A stretch of DNA of 64,000 nucleotides from NCBI GenBank assembly GCA_963832835.1, contig CAWHVD010000001.1, forward strand, positions 1,364,001 through 1,428,000. The letters are read 5' to 3'. The stretch is from CAVPKN01 sp963832835. Lineage in GTDB: Bacteria > Chlamydiota > Chlamydiia > Chlamydiales > JAAKFR01. The translations under genes and the position numbers were made by a program. Positions within the stretch are counted from its first letter, which is position 1. Each line of letters begins with the position of its first letter. Under the pieces are notes generated by a model. That model did no database searches and was not told the origin of the DNA. It worked only from the letters and a program-made list of their open reading frames with translations. Of the stretch, positions 53,886-61,729 are shown one piece after another.

Positions 53886-55286
53886 TTAGTGCGAGAGGAC
53901 TTTTTCGGTCAGGCCACGCCAGATACCCTGCGCATGTGTCTGCTGGCGCAATTGCTCATATTCCTGTCGTGGATAAATCTTCCAAAAGTCTTCTTCTGTA
54001 TAATCCGAGCGGCTGTAAAGTACCTTTCTTCCCTCGCATGCATGTGTTCTGGTTTCTAATGCTTTCATGATTTGCTCCATGGGAGCCGAGTAGGCGGGGG
54101 TTCCATAAAGGCCAAAGTTGATGAAGCTAGGATGACCCACATGAGGGGCAAAATGCTGTGGAGTATCGGTCCCTTTCACAGGGCACAGCCAGATGGGATA
54201 GATTCCTGGATCTTGGAGCATTTCGGCAAGAAATCGATGCGCTTGTGATGTTGGAATTAAGCAATCTTGGATCACTAAGCGGTCTTGGATCCATGTTTCG
54301 GCGCAGTGTAGTAGGCTCCATAGGCGCTTGCTACTCATGAGAGGGCGAGCTATTTTGCGCATACAAATGTCCGGATAGGAGAAATTTTTAAAAAGGCCAA
54401 TCTCGTAATCCGAAAAATGGTTTTGATTGGTAGGATATTTGAGAAGACCTTGCAAGCAATAACGAGCTAAAAACCCAGGTTTGAAAAGTAAGGAGCCCAT
54501 CCAAAAAGCTCCCTCATCATAACGAAAGAGATAGTCAAATAGGGGCATCTTTTCTTCACGGTAGGCAGTAATACCCTGAGCATGTCCAGCAAACCACCAA
54601 GAGGAGGATTGAGGAGGTTGTTCAGGGATCATTTCCCCTGTGATGATCACCCCCTGATTGGGCCCAAAGAGGATACCATCGAGAAAATCGGTATGTCCTA
54701 CAAGCTCCTTCATTTTTTCCAGAGCCTCATGCGGATCTTGGAAAGGATAATAACGTAAAAAGACAGTAGGTAAAACGGAAACCAGTTCAATTTCAGCGCA
54801 GGCAAGCATGCCTAAAGAGCCATAAGAGCCCGAAATCCCATAAAAAAGGGACGGGTTCTGGGTGGGGCTTGCTGTAATTAAATTGCCGGTACCATCGAGC
54901 AACTGGACCTCTGAGCATGTATCATGGAAGATTCCCCACCGATGAGAACCGCTCTCTGCAGCTGCGCCCATGATCGCGCCACCGACGGTAATGCCTTTAA
55001 ATTCTGGCAAAACCGGAGGCATAAGGCCGTAGGGGAGCGTACAGCGCACAAGAGCTTCCATCGTTACCCGCGGTAGTACTTGAGCACGCTTTGTTTCTAC
55101 ATCGACTTGGAGTACTTGATCAAGACCTTTGCATGAGAGTGATCTGCAGCCACGCTTATATGATTTGGAACGAGTTGTGTTGGAGCTTCCTTGCGTATAT
55201 TGTAGGGCAAGGGTCCCTTGTGATTCTCGGATCTGTTTTTGCAGCTCACCAATGTGATTCAGCAAGCGCCCAGTTTGCACACCCAT
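53886..55286 (-). CDS. FAD-dependent oxidoreductase, DHCR24 (delta24-sterol reductase)-like
   Basis: 466 residues. The FAD-binding part has PEFKGITVGGAIMGAAAESG then SHRWGIFHDTCSEVQLLDG, and SLFYGISGSYGSLGMLACAE, all close to the vertebrate and plant DHCR24/DIMINUTO sequence. VVF-type trailing blocks (GVIITGEM, WWFAGHAQG) also fit. The eukaryotic enzyme reduces the sterol side chain; what a sterol-less bacterium does with it is unknown, perhaps acting on host sterols. It overlaps the end of the DsbB-like gene by 28 bases. Flavin attachment type cannot be seen. Confidence 0.85.
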   Translation of the reverse strand: MGVQTGRLLNHIGELQKQIRESQGTLALQYTQGSSNTTRSKSYKRGCRSLSCKGLDQVLQVDVETKRAQVLPRVTMEALVRCTLPYGLMPPVLPEFKGITVGGAIMGAAAESGSHRWGIFHDTCSEVQLLDGTGNLITASPTQNPSLFYGISGSYGSLGMLACAEIELVSVLPTVFLRYYPFQDPHEALEKMKELVGHTDFLDGILFGPNQGVIITGEMIPEQPPQSSSWWFAGHAQGITAYREEKMPLFDYLFRYDEGAFWMGSLLFKPGFLARYCLQGLLKYPTNQNHFSDYEIGLFKNFSYPDICMRKIARPLMSSKRLWSLLHCAETWIQDRLVIQDCLIPTSQAHRFLAEMLQDPGIYPIWLCPVKGTDTPQHFAPHVGHPSFINFGLYGTPAYSAPMEQIMKALETRTHACEGRKVLYSRSDYTEEDFWKIYPRQEYEQLRQQTHAQGIWRGLTEKVLSH

Positions 55287-55759
55287 ATCGCCGAAAAAAT
55301 GTTAATTACCGCCACTAAAAAGACAAGTGCAAAAGCCAGCTGTCCCCACCAGTTCGGAGTGGAGTGTTTAGCAGGGAGCTCAATGTGGTCAAAAATCATT
55401 AGCATCAATCCTACATAGAGAACCGAACAAGCATATACAATAAACGACCAGGTGTAGAGGCTTAATCCCCAAAAAGGTACGCCAAAAGTAGGAAATTGAG
55501 GGCAGACATGCAACGAGATCTGTCTGAGAGCTACAAACCCACCAAAAATGGCAGCGAATAGGCAAAGGCCATAATGGATTTTACGCGGTCCGAATTTCAC
55601 ATTCATTAAAGCCGCTGCTGCAACACCTAGCATTCCAAGCCGTTGAAGCATACACAAAGCGCAGGGTGTTTCATGTTTAAAAAACTGGATTCCTAGAGCG
55701 CCTCCCAAGACTGCAGCTAGAATAATGGCTAGCAGAGCATTGGCATTTCTTTCCCACAT
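55259..55759 (-). CDS. DsbB-like disulfide bond formation protein
   Basis: 166 residues with four to five membrane helices. TPCALCMLQRLGM gives the CxxC of the first periplasmic loop, and HVCPQFPTFG the second redox-active Cys region. It re-oxidises a DsbA-like protein and passes electrons to quinone. The DUF5993 gene lies just upstream on the same strand, a pairing common for DsbB genes. Confidence 0.88.
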   Translation of the reverse strand: MWERNANALLAIILAAVLGGALGIQFFKHETPCALCMLQRLGMLGVAAAALMNVKFGPRKIHYGLCLFAAIFGGFVALRQISLHVCPQFPTFGVPFWGLSLYTWSFIVYACSVLYVGLMLMIFDHIELPAKHSTPNWWGQLAFALVFLVAVINIFSAIWVCKLGAC

Positions 55760-55809
55760 AAACTATCCTTCAAGTAAAACTCAGATTAAATGGAACTATG
55801 CAATTTCCT

Positions 55810-55965
55810 CTAAAGCACAATTTTCAAAGCCTCTGTCGCATGATGAGCGAGCATTAACCAGCAAAGTCCTAACGTAATGATAAGTAGTGTAATTGCAAAT
55901 GTGCGCTTACCCCAATAAGCACTGCCGATTACGCCCGACATCAGTAGAAAAAGAGCAGCCATCAT
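55810..55965 (-). CDS. DUF5993 small membrane protein
   Basis: 51 residues: MMAALFLLMSGVIGSAYWGK then a second helix LLIITLGLCWLMLAHHATEA and LKIVL. The closing HHAT followed by L matches the DUF5993 family, which usually sits beside dsbB as here. GAGGTGAT precedes the ATG pair at 55965/55962. Role unknown; perhaps a DsbB partner. Confidence 0.85.
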   Translation of the reverse strand: MMAALFLLMSGVIGSAYWGKRTFAITLLIITLGLCWLMLAHHATEALKIVL

Positions 55966-56017
55966 AATGCATCACCTCACTATCTTCATTATAATAAAAA
56001 TTAATTAAATTAATAAA

Positions 56018-56527
56018 CTATTTGGTTAGAGAACTGGTTATGCAACTCCTTATCAAATCTCTGATTTGCTGAATCAAGCAGGTCGTTTGATGAGAAGTTT
56101 GGATCACAGCTTCCAGCATGTAGAGTATCCATTCTTCCCAGGCTTGTTGATTACGAACGGCTTGCAAAAGTCGATAATATTCTTCTTTATTTTGATTGAT
56201 GTAACGTGAAAGGTAGAGCACAGGTGTGTCCAGTAGTCCATATTTTACAAGATAGAGGACATTAATGATTCGTCCTGTTCTCCCGTTACCATCATAAAAG
56301 GGGTGGATGCTTTCAAATTGATGATGGATGACTGCCATCTTGGTCAGCGGATCGAGATTGCTAATATCTTCATCGTTAATAAATTGTTCTAAATTATTCA
56401 TGAGTTTGGAAATGTGCATACCATCTTGTGGGGGGGTATATACAATTTCGCCAGTCTGCTCATTTTTTAGTTCTGTACCAGGGAGCTTGCGAAAGCCTGC
56501 GTTGTTTGTTTCAATAAATGTTTGCAT
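56018..56527 (-). pseudogene. Fic-domain protein, truncated at both ends
   Basis: 169 residues. The Fic core is intact: HHQFESIHPFYDGNGRTGRI with His75, and FRKLPGTELKN, GEIVYTPPQDG before it. Complete relatives have about 370 residues with an N-terminal domain before this point; here the ORF starts just before NNAGFRKLPG. The C-terminus also ends early after LIQQIRDLI. Fic proteins transfer AMP or related groups to protein hydroxyls. Probably a remnant, though the core alone could still act. Confidence 0.8.
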
Positions 56528-56609
56528 GGCTCACCTCACTCGGTCTCGAAGGGCCGGGATTATGGCTTAGCACACGTTCATATCGTATTGTATTATCTGT
56601 GCAGAATGT

Positions 56610-57005
56610 TTAGATGTGAAGCATAAAGGAGAGAGGACTACCATCTGAGGTACGTAGTTTGATCTCCGAGTGGCCTTGCTTGAGGCGATCGGCTAGAATA
56701 ATCTTTTTCCCTTCGAGCTCTATTAAGGAGCCGTGGACTTCGATTTTCTCTCCAGGGAGAATGATAATGCCCCTCGAATCGAGATACCACTCAGGTCCTG
56801 CTTCAACAGTATATTCGCCTTGTGCTGTGCGGAAAATGAACTGGAGATAAGGCGCAGGCTTATTAGCAAAACTAAATTTCTGGACGCTGACGATCTCTCC
56901 TTGGAGCGTCTGCACGGTCTGAGAATTATAAATGGGCGGTGTATCTGCAGCAGAAAGCGCAGAAAATCCCCAGAGTAACCCTATACAAGTTAGAATCCAG
57001 CCCAT
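56610..57005 (-). CDS. Small exported protein, OB-fold-like
   Basis: 131 residues. Signal peptide MGWILTCIGLLWGFSALSAA, then one beta-rich domain: LQGEIVSVQKF, AQGEYTVEAGPEWYLDSRGI, LPGEKIEVHGSLIELEGKKI, ILADRLK. The same rhythm (GTVQSINRV, GDVLIILGPANYID, AGDKVTVLGYRI, IMAAQVQ) is found in the lipoprotein at 57230, so the two are paralogous. Function unknown, periplasmic. Confidence 0.75.
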   Translation of the reverse strand: MGWILTCIGLLWGFSALSAADTPPIYNSQTVQTLQGEIVSVQKFSFANKPAPYLQFIFRTAQGEYTVEAGPEWYLDSRGIIILPGEKIEVHGSLIELEGKKIILADRLKQGHSEIKLRTSDGSPLSFMLHI

Positions 57006-57229
57006 AAATAGTAGTATACATGATATTTGAATATTCTGTTATTTACATATTATTAATTGGAATAAATTTGTTAGTCTAATTTCGCAAATTACTTTTAATC
57101 TGAAGCTTATGGTTTGTTCGAATTTTTTAGTTTCTTTATAAATGATTAAATTTAATAAAGTTATTTATTTAAACTAACTAATTTACGAAAATAACTATAG
57201 AGATTGATTATTACTCTCAGGAGAGCAGA
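57006..57229. other. AT-rich divergent intergenic region
   Basis: Promoter space for the two divergent exported-protein genes. AGGAGAG at 57221 precedes ATG 57230. No other feature seen. Confidence 0.4.
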
Positions 57230-57835
57230 ATGAAAACTAAATTTTTTCTTTTAAGCACAATTATCTCATCATGCATCTTAACGATCGCATGTAACCAATC
57301 GACAGCAGGTGAGCTGAATTCGAAAACACTGGCATTGGGTGAGCAACAAAGGGGCAACTATCAAACATCCCCTAATGCACCACAGCCAGGCGGAGCTGTA
57401 ACTAACCCCAATATGCCGACTGCCCCAAATGGCAAACGTCCATGTTACCCAGCTTCTAAATGCACTGGGGATCCTAATCTGATCGGTGGTGGCAATAGGG
57501 GAGCTGCAGCACCTACCGGTAAAGTATTACAGATTGAATCTACAGAGAAATATATAGGTACAGTCCAATCGATCAACCGTGTAGCTATGCCCAATCAAAC
57601 CCAGATTCAAATGATTCTGGCTACTGACCAAGGTGATGTGTTGATTATCCTAGGTCCAGCTAACTATATTGATCAGCAAAAAATCAAGTTCCAAGCCGGT
57701 GATAAAGTTACCGTCTTGGGTTATCGCATCAAAGCTAATGGCTCTGATGTGATTATGGCTGCTCAAGTTCAGAAGAATGGAAACACGCTCCAACTTCTGG
57801 ATAACAAACGTCAACCTATTTGGGGCAATCAATAA
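57230..57835 (+). CDS. Putative lipoprotein with OB-fold-like domain
   Basis: 201 residues. The signal peptide ends LTIAC, a possible lipobox (Cys21). A Pro/Asn-rich linker (NAPQPGGAVTNPNMPTAPNG) is followed by the C-terminal domain shared with the protein at 56610. The end reads LLDNKRQPIWGNQ. Function unknown; probably anchored in the outer membrane facing the periplasm. The 3' end overlaps the convergent lipase gene by 20 bases. Confidence 0.78.
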   Translation: MKTKFFLLSTIISSCILTIACNQSTAGELNSKTLALGEQQRGNYQTSPNAPQPGGAVTNPNMPTAPNGKRPCYPASKCTGDPNLIGGGNRGAAAPTGKVLQIESTEKYIGTVQSINRVAMPNQTQIQMILATDQGDVLIILGPANYIDQQKIKFQAGDKVTVLGYRIKANGSDVIMAAQVQKNGNTLQLLDNKRQPIWGNQ

Positions 57836-58583
57836 TTACTGCACCGCAAGATCCTAAGTCCGCAGCTGCGGGCTTGGGATCACAATACCAGCCGCTAATA
57901 AATTTTTTCATGCTGCATAGCACGCAATGGCTTTTCAGGATATCACTATGTGTGACAGGATAGCTTTGCAGCCAAAACGGTGTGTTTAACCATGTCTCTT
58001 TGACTGTAAGAAATCCATCGTTAGGCTCACAAAACCAGGTGTGTGTGCCTCCCTTTGTCCCTGCTATCACAAGGACATCCATTGAGCTTGGAAATACGCC
58101 GAGCTGAGCCATTTCGCATGGACCATAATTCAACAATTCCCACCCGCTTTTGTCTCCCATCGCAAACTCGGCCGGCCCAAAATTTCTAAAACGGCGAGCA
58201 AGTCCACATCCCTGGTTAGGTGGGGCAAGAAGAACGGCGCGTCCAATTTTCGCTTCCATTGGACAATTGGGAGAGCAGAGCGCTGAGCGTAGTACGAGGG
58301 CTCCTGTAGAATGAGCAACGAAATGGATGGGGCGCCCTGGACAAGAGCAGGCAATTTCTTGCAGAGTCAGGACCAAATCGCAGCCATGCTGTTCGATACA
58401 TTTACGTCTGGACGCATAATTCCAGAGATGAATATTTAATCCACAGCGGCCTAAAACGGGTTCAATCGGTTTCATGCTGCGCCAATCGGTGATAAAACCA
58501 TGAATACCCACGACTGTATCCCCATGAGCCTGAAATGCAAGCATCTGAATAGCAAGGATAAAAAAAAGAAGCGCTTTTTTCAT
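57816..58583 (-). CDS. Secreted lipase-like alpha/beta hydrolase 1
   Basis: 255 residues. Signal peptide KKALLFFILAIQMLAFQAHG, oxyanion segment VVGIHGFITDW and nucleophile elbow HFVAHSTGALVL (GxSxG variant with AHSTG). Asp and His are likely in the LVIAGT and PVTHSDI segments. The order matches bacterial triacylglycerol lipases, and a paralogue is at 60606. The coding end contains an inverted repeat (57851-57882) that may serve as a terminator for the convergent gene. Confidence 0.87.
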   Translation of the reverse strand: MKKALLFFILAIQMLAFQAHGDTVVGIHGFITDWRSMKPIEPVLGRCGLNIHLWNYASRRKCIEQHGCDLVLTLQEIACSCPGRPIHFVAHSTGALVLRSALCSPNCPMEAKIGRAVLLAPPNQGCGLARRFRNFGPAEFAMGDKSGWELLNYGPCEMAQLGVFPSSMDVLVIAGTKGGTHTWFCEPNDGFLTVKETWLNTPFWLQSYPVTHSDILKSHCVLCSMKKFISGWYCDPKPAAADLGSCGAVIIDCPK

Positions 58584-58633
58584 TTCAACCCCTAATGAAT
58601 TCTCATCGTGCTATAGCAAAACAGATGCCAATG

Positions 58634-59419
58634 TCAAATGCAATCGAGACGTTTTTTCAGCCTCCTCGTCGCATGTGTTCCGCAGACAATGATGAATCCC
58701 CAGATTGTCAAAAGACACACTCCGTAGGACAGATAGCCCTCTTGGCCTAATGTCGCAGCTCGCATCCCTTCCATAATATAGACCATGGGATTGACCAGGC
58801 TTATATATGCAATGGTGGGAGAGAGCTCGAAAGAGGCATGCCATGAGTAAAAGTAGGCTCCAAACATCCACAAAGGGTTGATAACCCGCATCCATAGCGT
58901 ATTGAGTCCTTCCATGCCCCTTAGAATGCTGGTTAGCCACAAGGCAAAAAAACCAAAAAAAATGTTAGCGCTCAGATAGATGGGAATCAAACGGATCAGT
59001 GAGACTGCCTCCAGGTCGAAACGGTTCCAGAGTAGCAATTTTCCCAAAGGAAAAAGTAGAACTGACAGAAGCATGGAGGAAATGGCCCAATAAATAGCGA
59101 TATAGCAGAACACGGCGTTCGCGCTCACTGGCAAGATGAGCGTTTGGGAAATAGCCCTCTCTCCATCGATATCGGAAAGCAGAATACTGACTCTGCCTAC
59201 CACTTCAATGAGTCCAAAGCTTGCAATCGCGCCGATCATCAAAAAGACGCCATATTGAGGATCAAGCCCTTGCTTGGGCATCAGATAGGCAAACACGATC
59301 ATATTTGTGAAAAATAAGAAGGCAGTATCGAACAGCTTGGCTGGGTATTCGCGTGAGAATGCACGCAAGTCACGTTTTAAGAGCTGTAGGAAAACAAGGA
59401 AGGATATTTTATGCATCAT
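58634..59419 (-). CDS. ABC-2 type permease
   Basis: About 261 residues with six hydrophobic segments and no large external domain, the short ABC-2 type of NodJ/DrrB exporters. NTLWMRVINPLWMFGAYFYS and LSPTIAYISLVNPMVYIMEG are the family's terminal blocks. ATG 59419 or 59416 (MMHKIS) overlaps the end of the ATPase gene, and is preferred over an upstream ATG at 59461. Substrate unknown. Confidence 0.88.
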   Translation of the reverse strand: MMHKISFLVFLQLLKRDLRAFSREYPAKLFDTAFLFFTNMIVFAYLMPKQGLDPQYGVFLMIGAIASFGLIEVVGRVSILLSDIDGERAISQTLILPVSANAVFCYIAIYWAISSMLLSVLLFPLGKLLLWNRFDLEAVSLIRLIPIYLSANIFFGFFALWLTSILRGMEGLNTLWMRVINPLWMFGAYFYSWHASFELSPTIAYISLVNPMVYIMEGMRAATLGQEGYLSYGVCLLTIWGFIIVCGTHATRRLKKRLDCI

Positions 59420-60197
59420 GATCGTTGCTCGCAGAGTTAAATAATTCAGCTTCAGGGTCATCCACGAATTTCAAGAAGACTTCTTCTAGGTTGTTTTTTT
59501 GGTGGAAACGTTTGAGGTTATCTGGGGTGTCAATCGTACGTATCATTCCTCCGTGGATGAGGCAAACTCTATCGGAAAGAGTTTCTGCCTCGTCAAGATA
59601 ATGGGTTGTGAGAAGGACTGTGACGTTTTGCGCTTGTAGAGTCCTGATCACTTCCCAGATCTCCCGTCTGATATGAGGATCTAGTCCCACTGTAGGCTCA
59701 TCTAAAATGACGAAAGTAGGCTCATGCACAAGAGCCCGAGCGATTAAAAAGCGTTGACGATAGCCTCCCGAAAGTTGGGAAACGTAGGCGTGCACATAAG
59801 GCTCCAGCTGAAATTGCGTGAGTAAACAATCGACCCTCTCTCGTGATTGACTAGGGGTCAGTCCATAACATCTACCCATAGTGAGGAGGTTTTGTTCCAA
59901 AGAAAAATGTTTTTCTATGTTGGGGTTTTGAGGACAGTAACCGATGCTTTTGCGAAAATTAAAAAGATCATTGTAAACCGATTCTCCTTGCCAGAGTAGC
60001 TCACCGGATGTGGGTGGGTGCAGAGTGGCAAGAATGGAAGAGAGGGTCGTTTTACCCGCTCCATTGACTCCGAGAAGTCCTAAAACTTCTCCTGAGCGGA
60101 TATCCAAAGAAATCCTTTTGAGAGCCTCTTTGAATGGTTTGCCATGGGCAAAATAGGTCTTTGATACGTTGCGAACACGTAAAAATAAATGGTTCAT
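59409..60197 (-). CDS. ABC transporter ATPase (NodI/CcmA type)
   Basis: 262 residues with Walker A LLGVNGAGKTTLSS, Q-loop IGYCPQNPNI, signature QLSGGYRQRFLIARAL, Walker B VILDEPTVGLDPHIRREIWE and the H-loop LLTTHYLDEAE. It pairs with the overlapping downstream permease as a two-gene exporter. ATG 60197. Confidence 0.95.
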   Translation of the reverse strand: MNHLFLRVRNVSKTYFAHGKPFKEALKRISLDIRSGEVLGLLGVNGAGKTTLSSILATLHPPTSGELLWQGESVYNDLFNFRKSIGYCPQNPNIEKHFSLEQNLLTMGRCYGLTPSQSRERVDCLLTQFQLEPYVHAYVSQLSGGYRQRFLIARALVHEPTFVILDEPTVGLDPHIRREIWEVIRTLQAQNVTVLLTTHYLDEAETLSDRVCLIHGGMIRTIDTPDNLKRFHQKNNLEEVFLKFVDDPEAELFNSASNDHDA

Positions 60198-60462
60198 AAA
60201 TTAAAAACTAAAAAAAATTAAAAAAGCAAAACTCCCAACCATAAAGCTGAGCAGGTCAACAAAAAGTTAACAAAAAGGTAACGCAGTAAACGTTAGTGGA
60301 CAAAGGGAAGGATTATTCTCATCATAAGTATAGACTCCACAAGAGCATATGTGTACACATTATAGCAAAAGAGTGATATGAGTCAATAATTTAACCACAC
60401 GCTCGCCATGCTCGCTAGAGAGCACGGAGAATGCAGAATAGTCACTTGCGGGAGTGGCTGTA
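60198..60462. other. AT-rich intergenic region
   Basis: No gene seen. It contains the ABC gene promoter region and, near 60405-60425, a small stem (CTCGCCATGCTCGCTAGAGAG). Confidence 0.35.
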
Positions 60463-60625
60463 ATACCATTTCCAGAAAATAAAGTCACAAATTGGCACTG
60501 TATAACACGCCATTTTTGAACGATCCTTTCTCACTTAGGTGCAAAAACATAGGCTTCGAAACGATCATCCAAATCTGTCATGTTACCCAGTGCCACTTCA
60601 TGGCTTTATTTTCTGGAAATGGTAT
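60463..60625 (+). repeat. Inverted-end repeat, family 1, copy D
   Basis: 163 bp, complete. Its right end runs 20 bases into the end of the lipase gene and encodes that protein's last residues, TISRK and stop. Confidence 0.93.
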
Positions 60626-61325
60626 AATTCATGAGGAAATCCTTGGTAAGGGAGATCGACTCACGGCTAGTCATGATCCAATGATGACTAACATGAAGCG
60701 TTTTATGGATATGGGGGGAGTTGAGACGGGTCTCTTCAACGGTCACTTTCCCATCGTTAGGCTCTTTGACAAAAAACTTCGTGTAACGACTTCCTTTTTT
60801 ACCAGCCACGACCATCACTTCCATTGAGGGAGGGAACTCTCCTAGATTGGTCATTTCATTCTCTGAGAAGGTAAGCAGTTGGGTGCCGGACTTATTGCCG
60901 AAGATCCCCCGAGCAACTGGACAGCCTTGGAAGTGTCTTGCAAGGGCAGCCCCGCGATTGGGGGGAGCTAATAAAATCCCTTTTCCTATCTTGGCTTCTG
61001 GAGGGCATCTAGGGTGATTAACAGCTGCTCGGACAATAATGCCACCCATGGAATGACTGACAAAATGTATGGGTTTGCCAGGGTTTTCACGCGCAATCGC
61101 TTGCAAGATCTCGATTAGATTGTCCGCATGCTCTTCAATGGTCTTTTTGCGACTGGGATAACCCCATAAGTAGACCTGAAGTCCCTCATCTCGAAGCGTA
61201 TTCGCAAGAGGGATCATGCACTTGGAGGAACGAAAAAAGCCATGAAGACACACAACAGATCCCTCATGTCCATATACAATAGGCATGTGGAATAAAAGTA
61301 GAAAGAATATTAATGTCTTTTTCAT
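60606..61325 (-). CDS. Secreted lipase-like alpha/beta hydrolase 2
   Basis: About 239 residues from ATG 61325, which begins the signal peptide (KKTLIFFLLLFHMPIVYG); an ATG at 61379 would add a non-signal extension. SVVCLHGFFRSSKCM and the nucleophile elbow HFVSHSMGGIIVRA give the GxSxG site. It is a paralogue of the enzyme at 57816 (NGIGxxLLAPPN-type segment GILLAPPNRGAALA). The C-terminus is encoded by the inserted family-1 repeat. Confidence 0.87.
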   Translation of the reverse strand: MKKTLIFFLLLFHMPIVYGHEGSVVCLHGFFRSSKCMIPLANTLRDEGLQVYLWGYPSRKKTIEEHADNLIEILQAIARENPGKPIHFVSHSMGGIIVRAAVNHPRCPPEAKIGKGILLAPPNRGAALARHFQGCPVARGIFGNKSGTQLLTFSENEMTNLGEFPPSMEVMVVAGKKGSRYTKFFVKEPNDGKVTVEETRLNSPHIHKTLHVSHHWIMTSRESISLTKDFLMNYTISRK

Positions 61326-61419
61326 TCGCCACCAGTAATTAAAATTATTAATAATAACTACTATTAGTTCAATAACCAAAAATAAGATGTTACAAATATG
61401 TTAATTATAAAGAATTGCG

Positions 61420-61729
61420 GTAACTATTCACGAGCCAGCAGAATCCTTAAGGCAGGCCCAGTTTGCCTAGGGGGGAGTGGATGGTCACCGTAAAGAGGCT
61501 TTTATCCCATTTCCAGAAAATAAAGTCACAAATTGGTACTGGGTAACATGACAGATTTGGATGATCGTTTCGAAGCCTATGTTTTTGCACCTAAGAGAGA
61601 AAAGATCGTTCAAAAATGGCGTGTTATACAGTGCCAATTTGTGACTTTATTTTCTGGAAATGGTATTAACCGAAAAGATGGATTATCCTAGACTCGAACT
61701 GCCGAACCTAGGACTATCTGAATAGTTAC
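61420..61729 (-). repeat. Small inverted-end repeat, family 2, copy 5 (interrupted)
   Basis: The usual sequence is split. 61420-61502 is the left part, a complete family-1 repeat follows (61505-61666), then AACCGAAAAGATGGATTA. A short palindromic element (61685-61715) interrupts it again before CTGAATAGTTAC. It is a record of three successive insertions. Confidence 0.9.
61505..61666 (-). repeat. Inverted-end repeat, family 1, copy E, inserted into a family-2 repeat
   Basis: 162 bp, flanked by TA on both sides (61503-61504 and 61667-61668) where the uninterrupted family-2 sequence has a single TA. That suggests a TA target-site duplication, as in IS630/Tc1-mariner-type elements. Confidence 0.88.
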
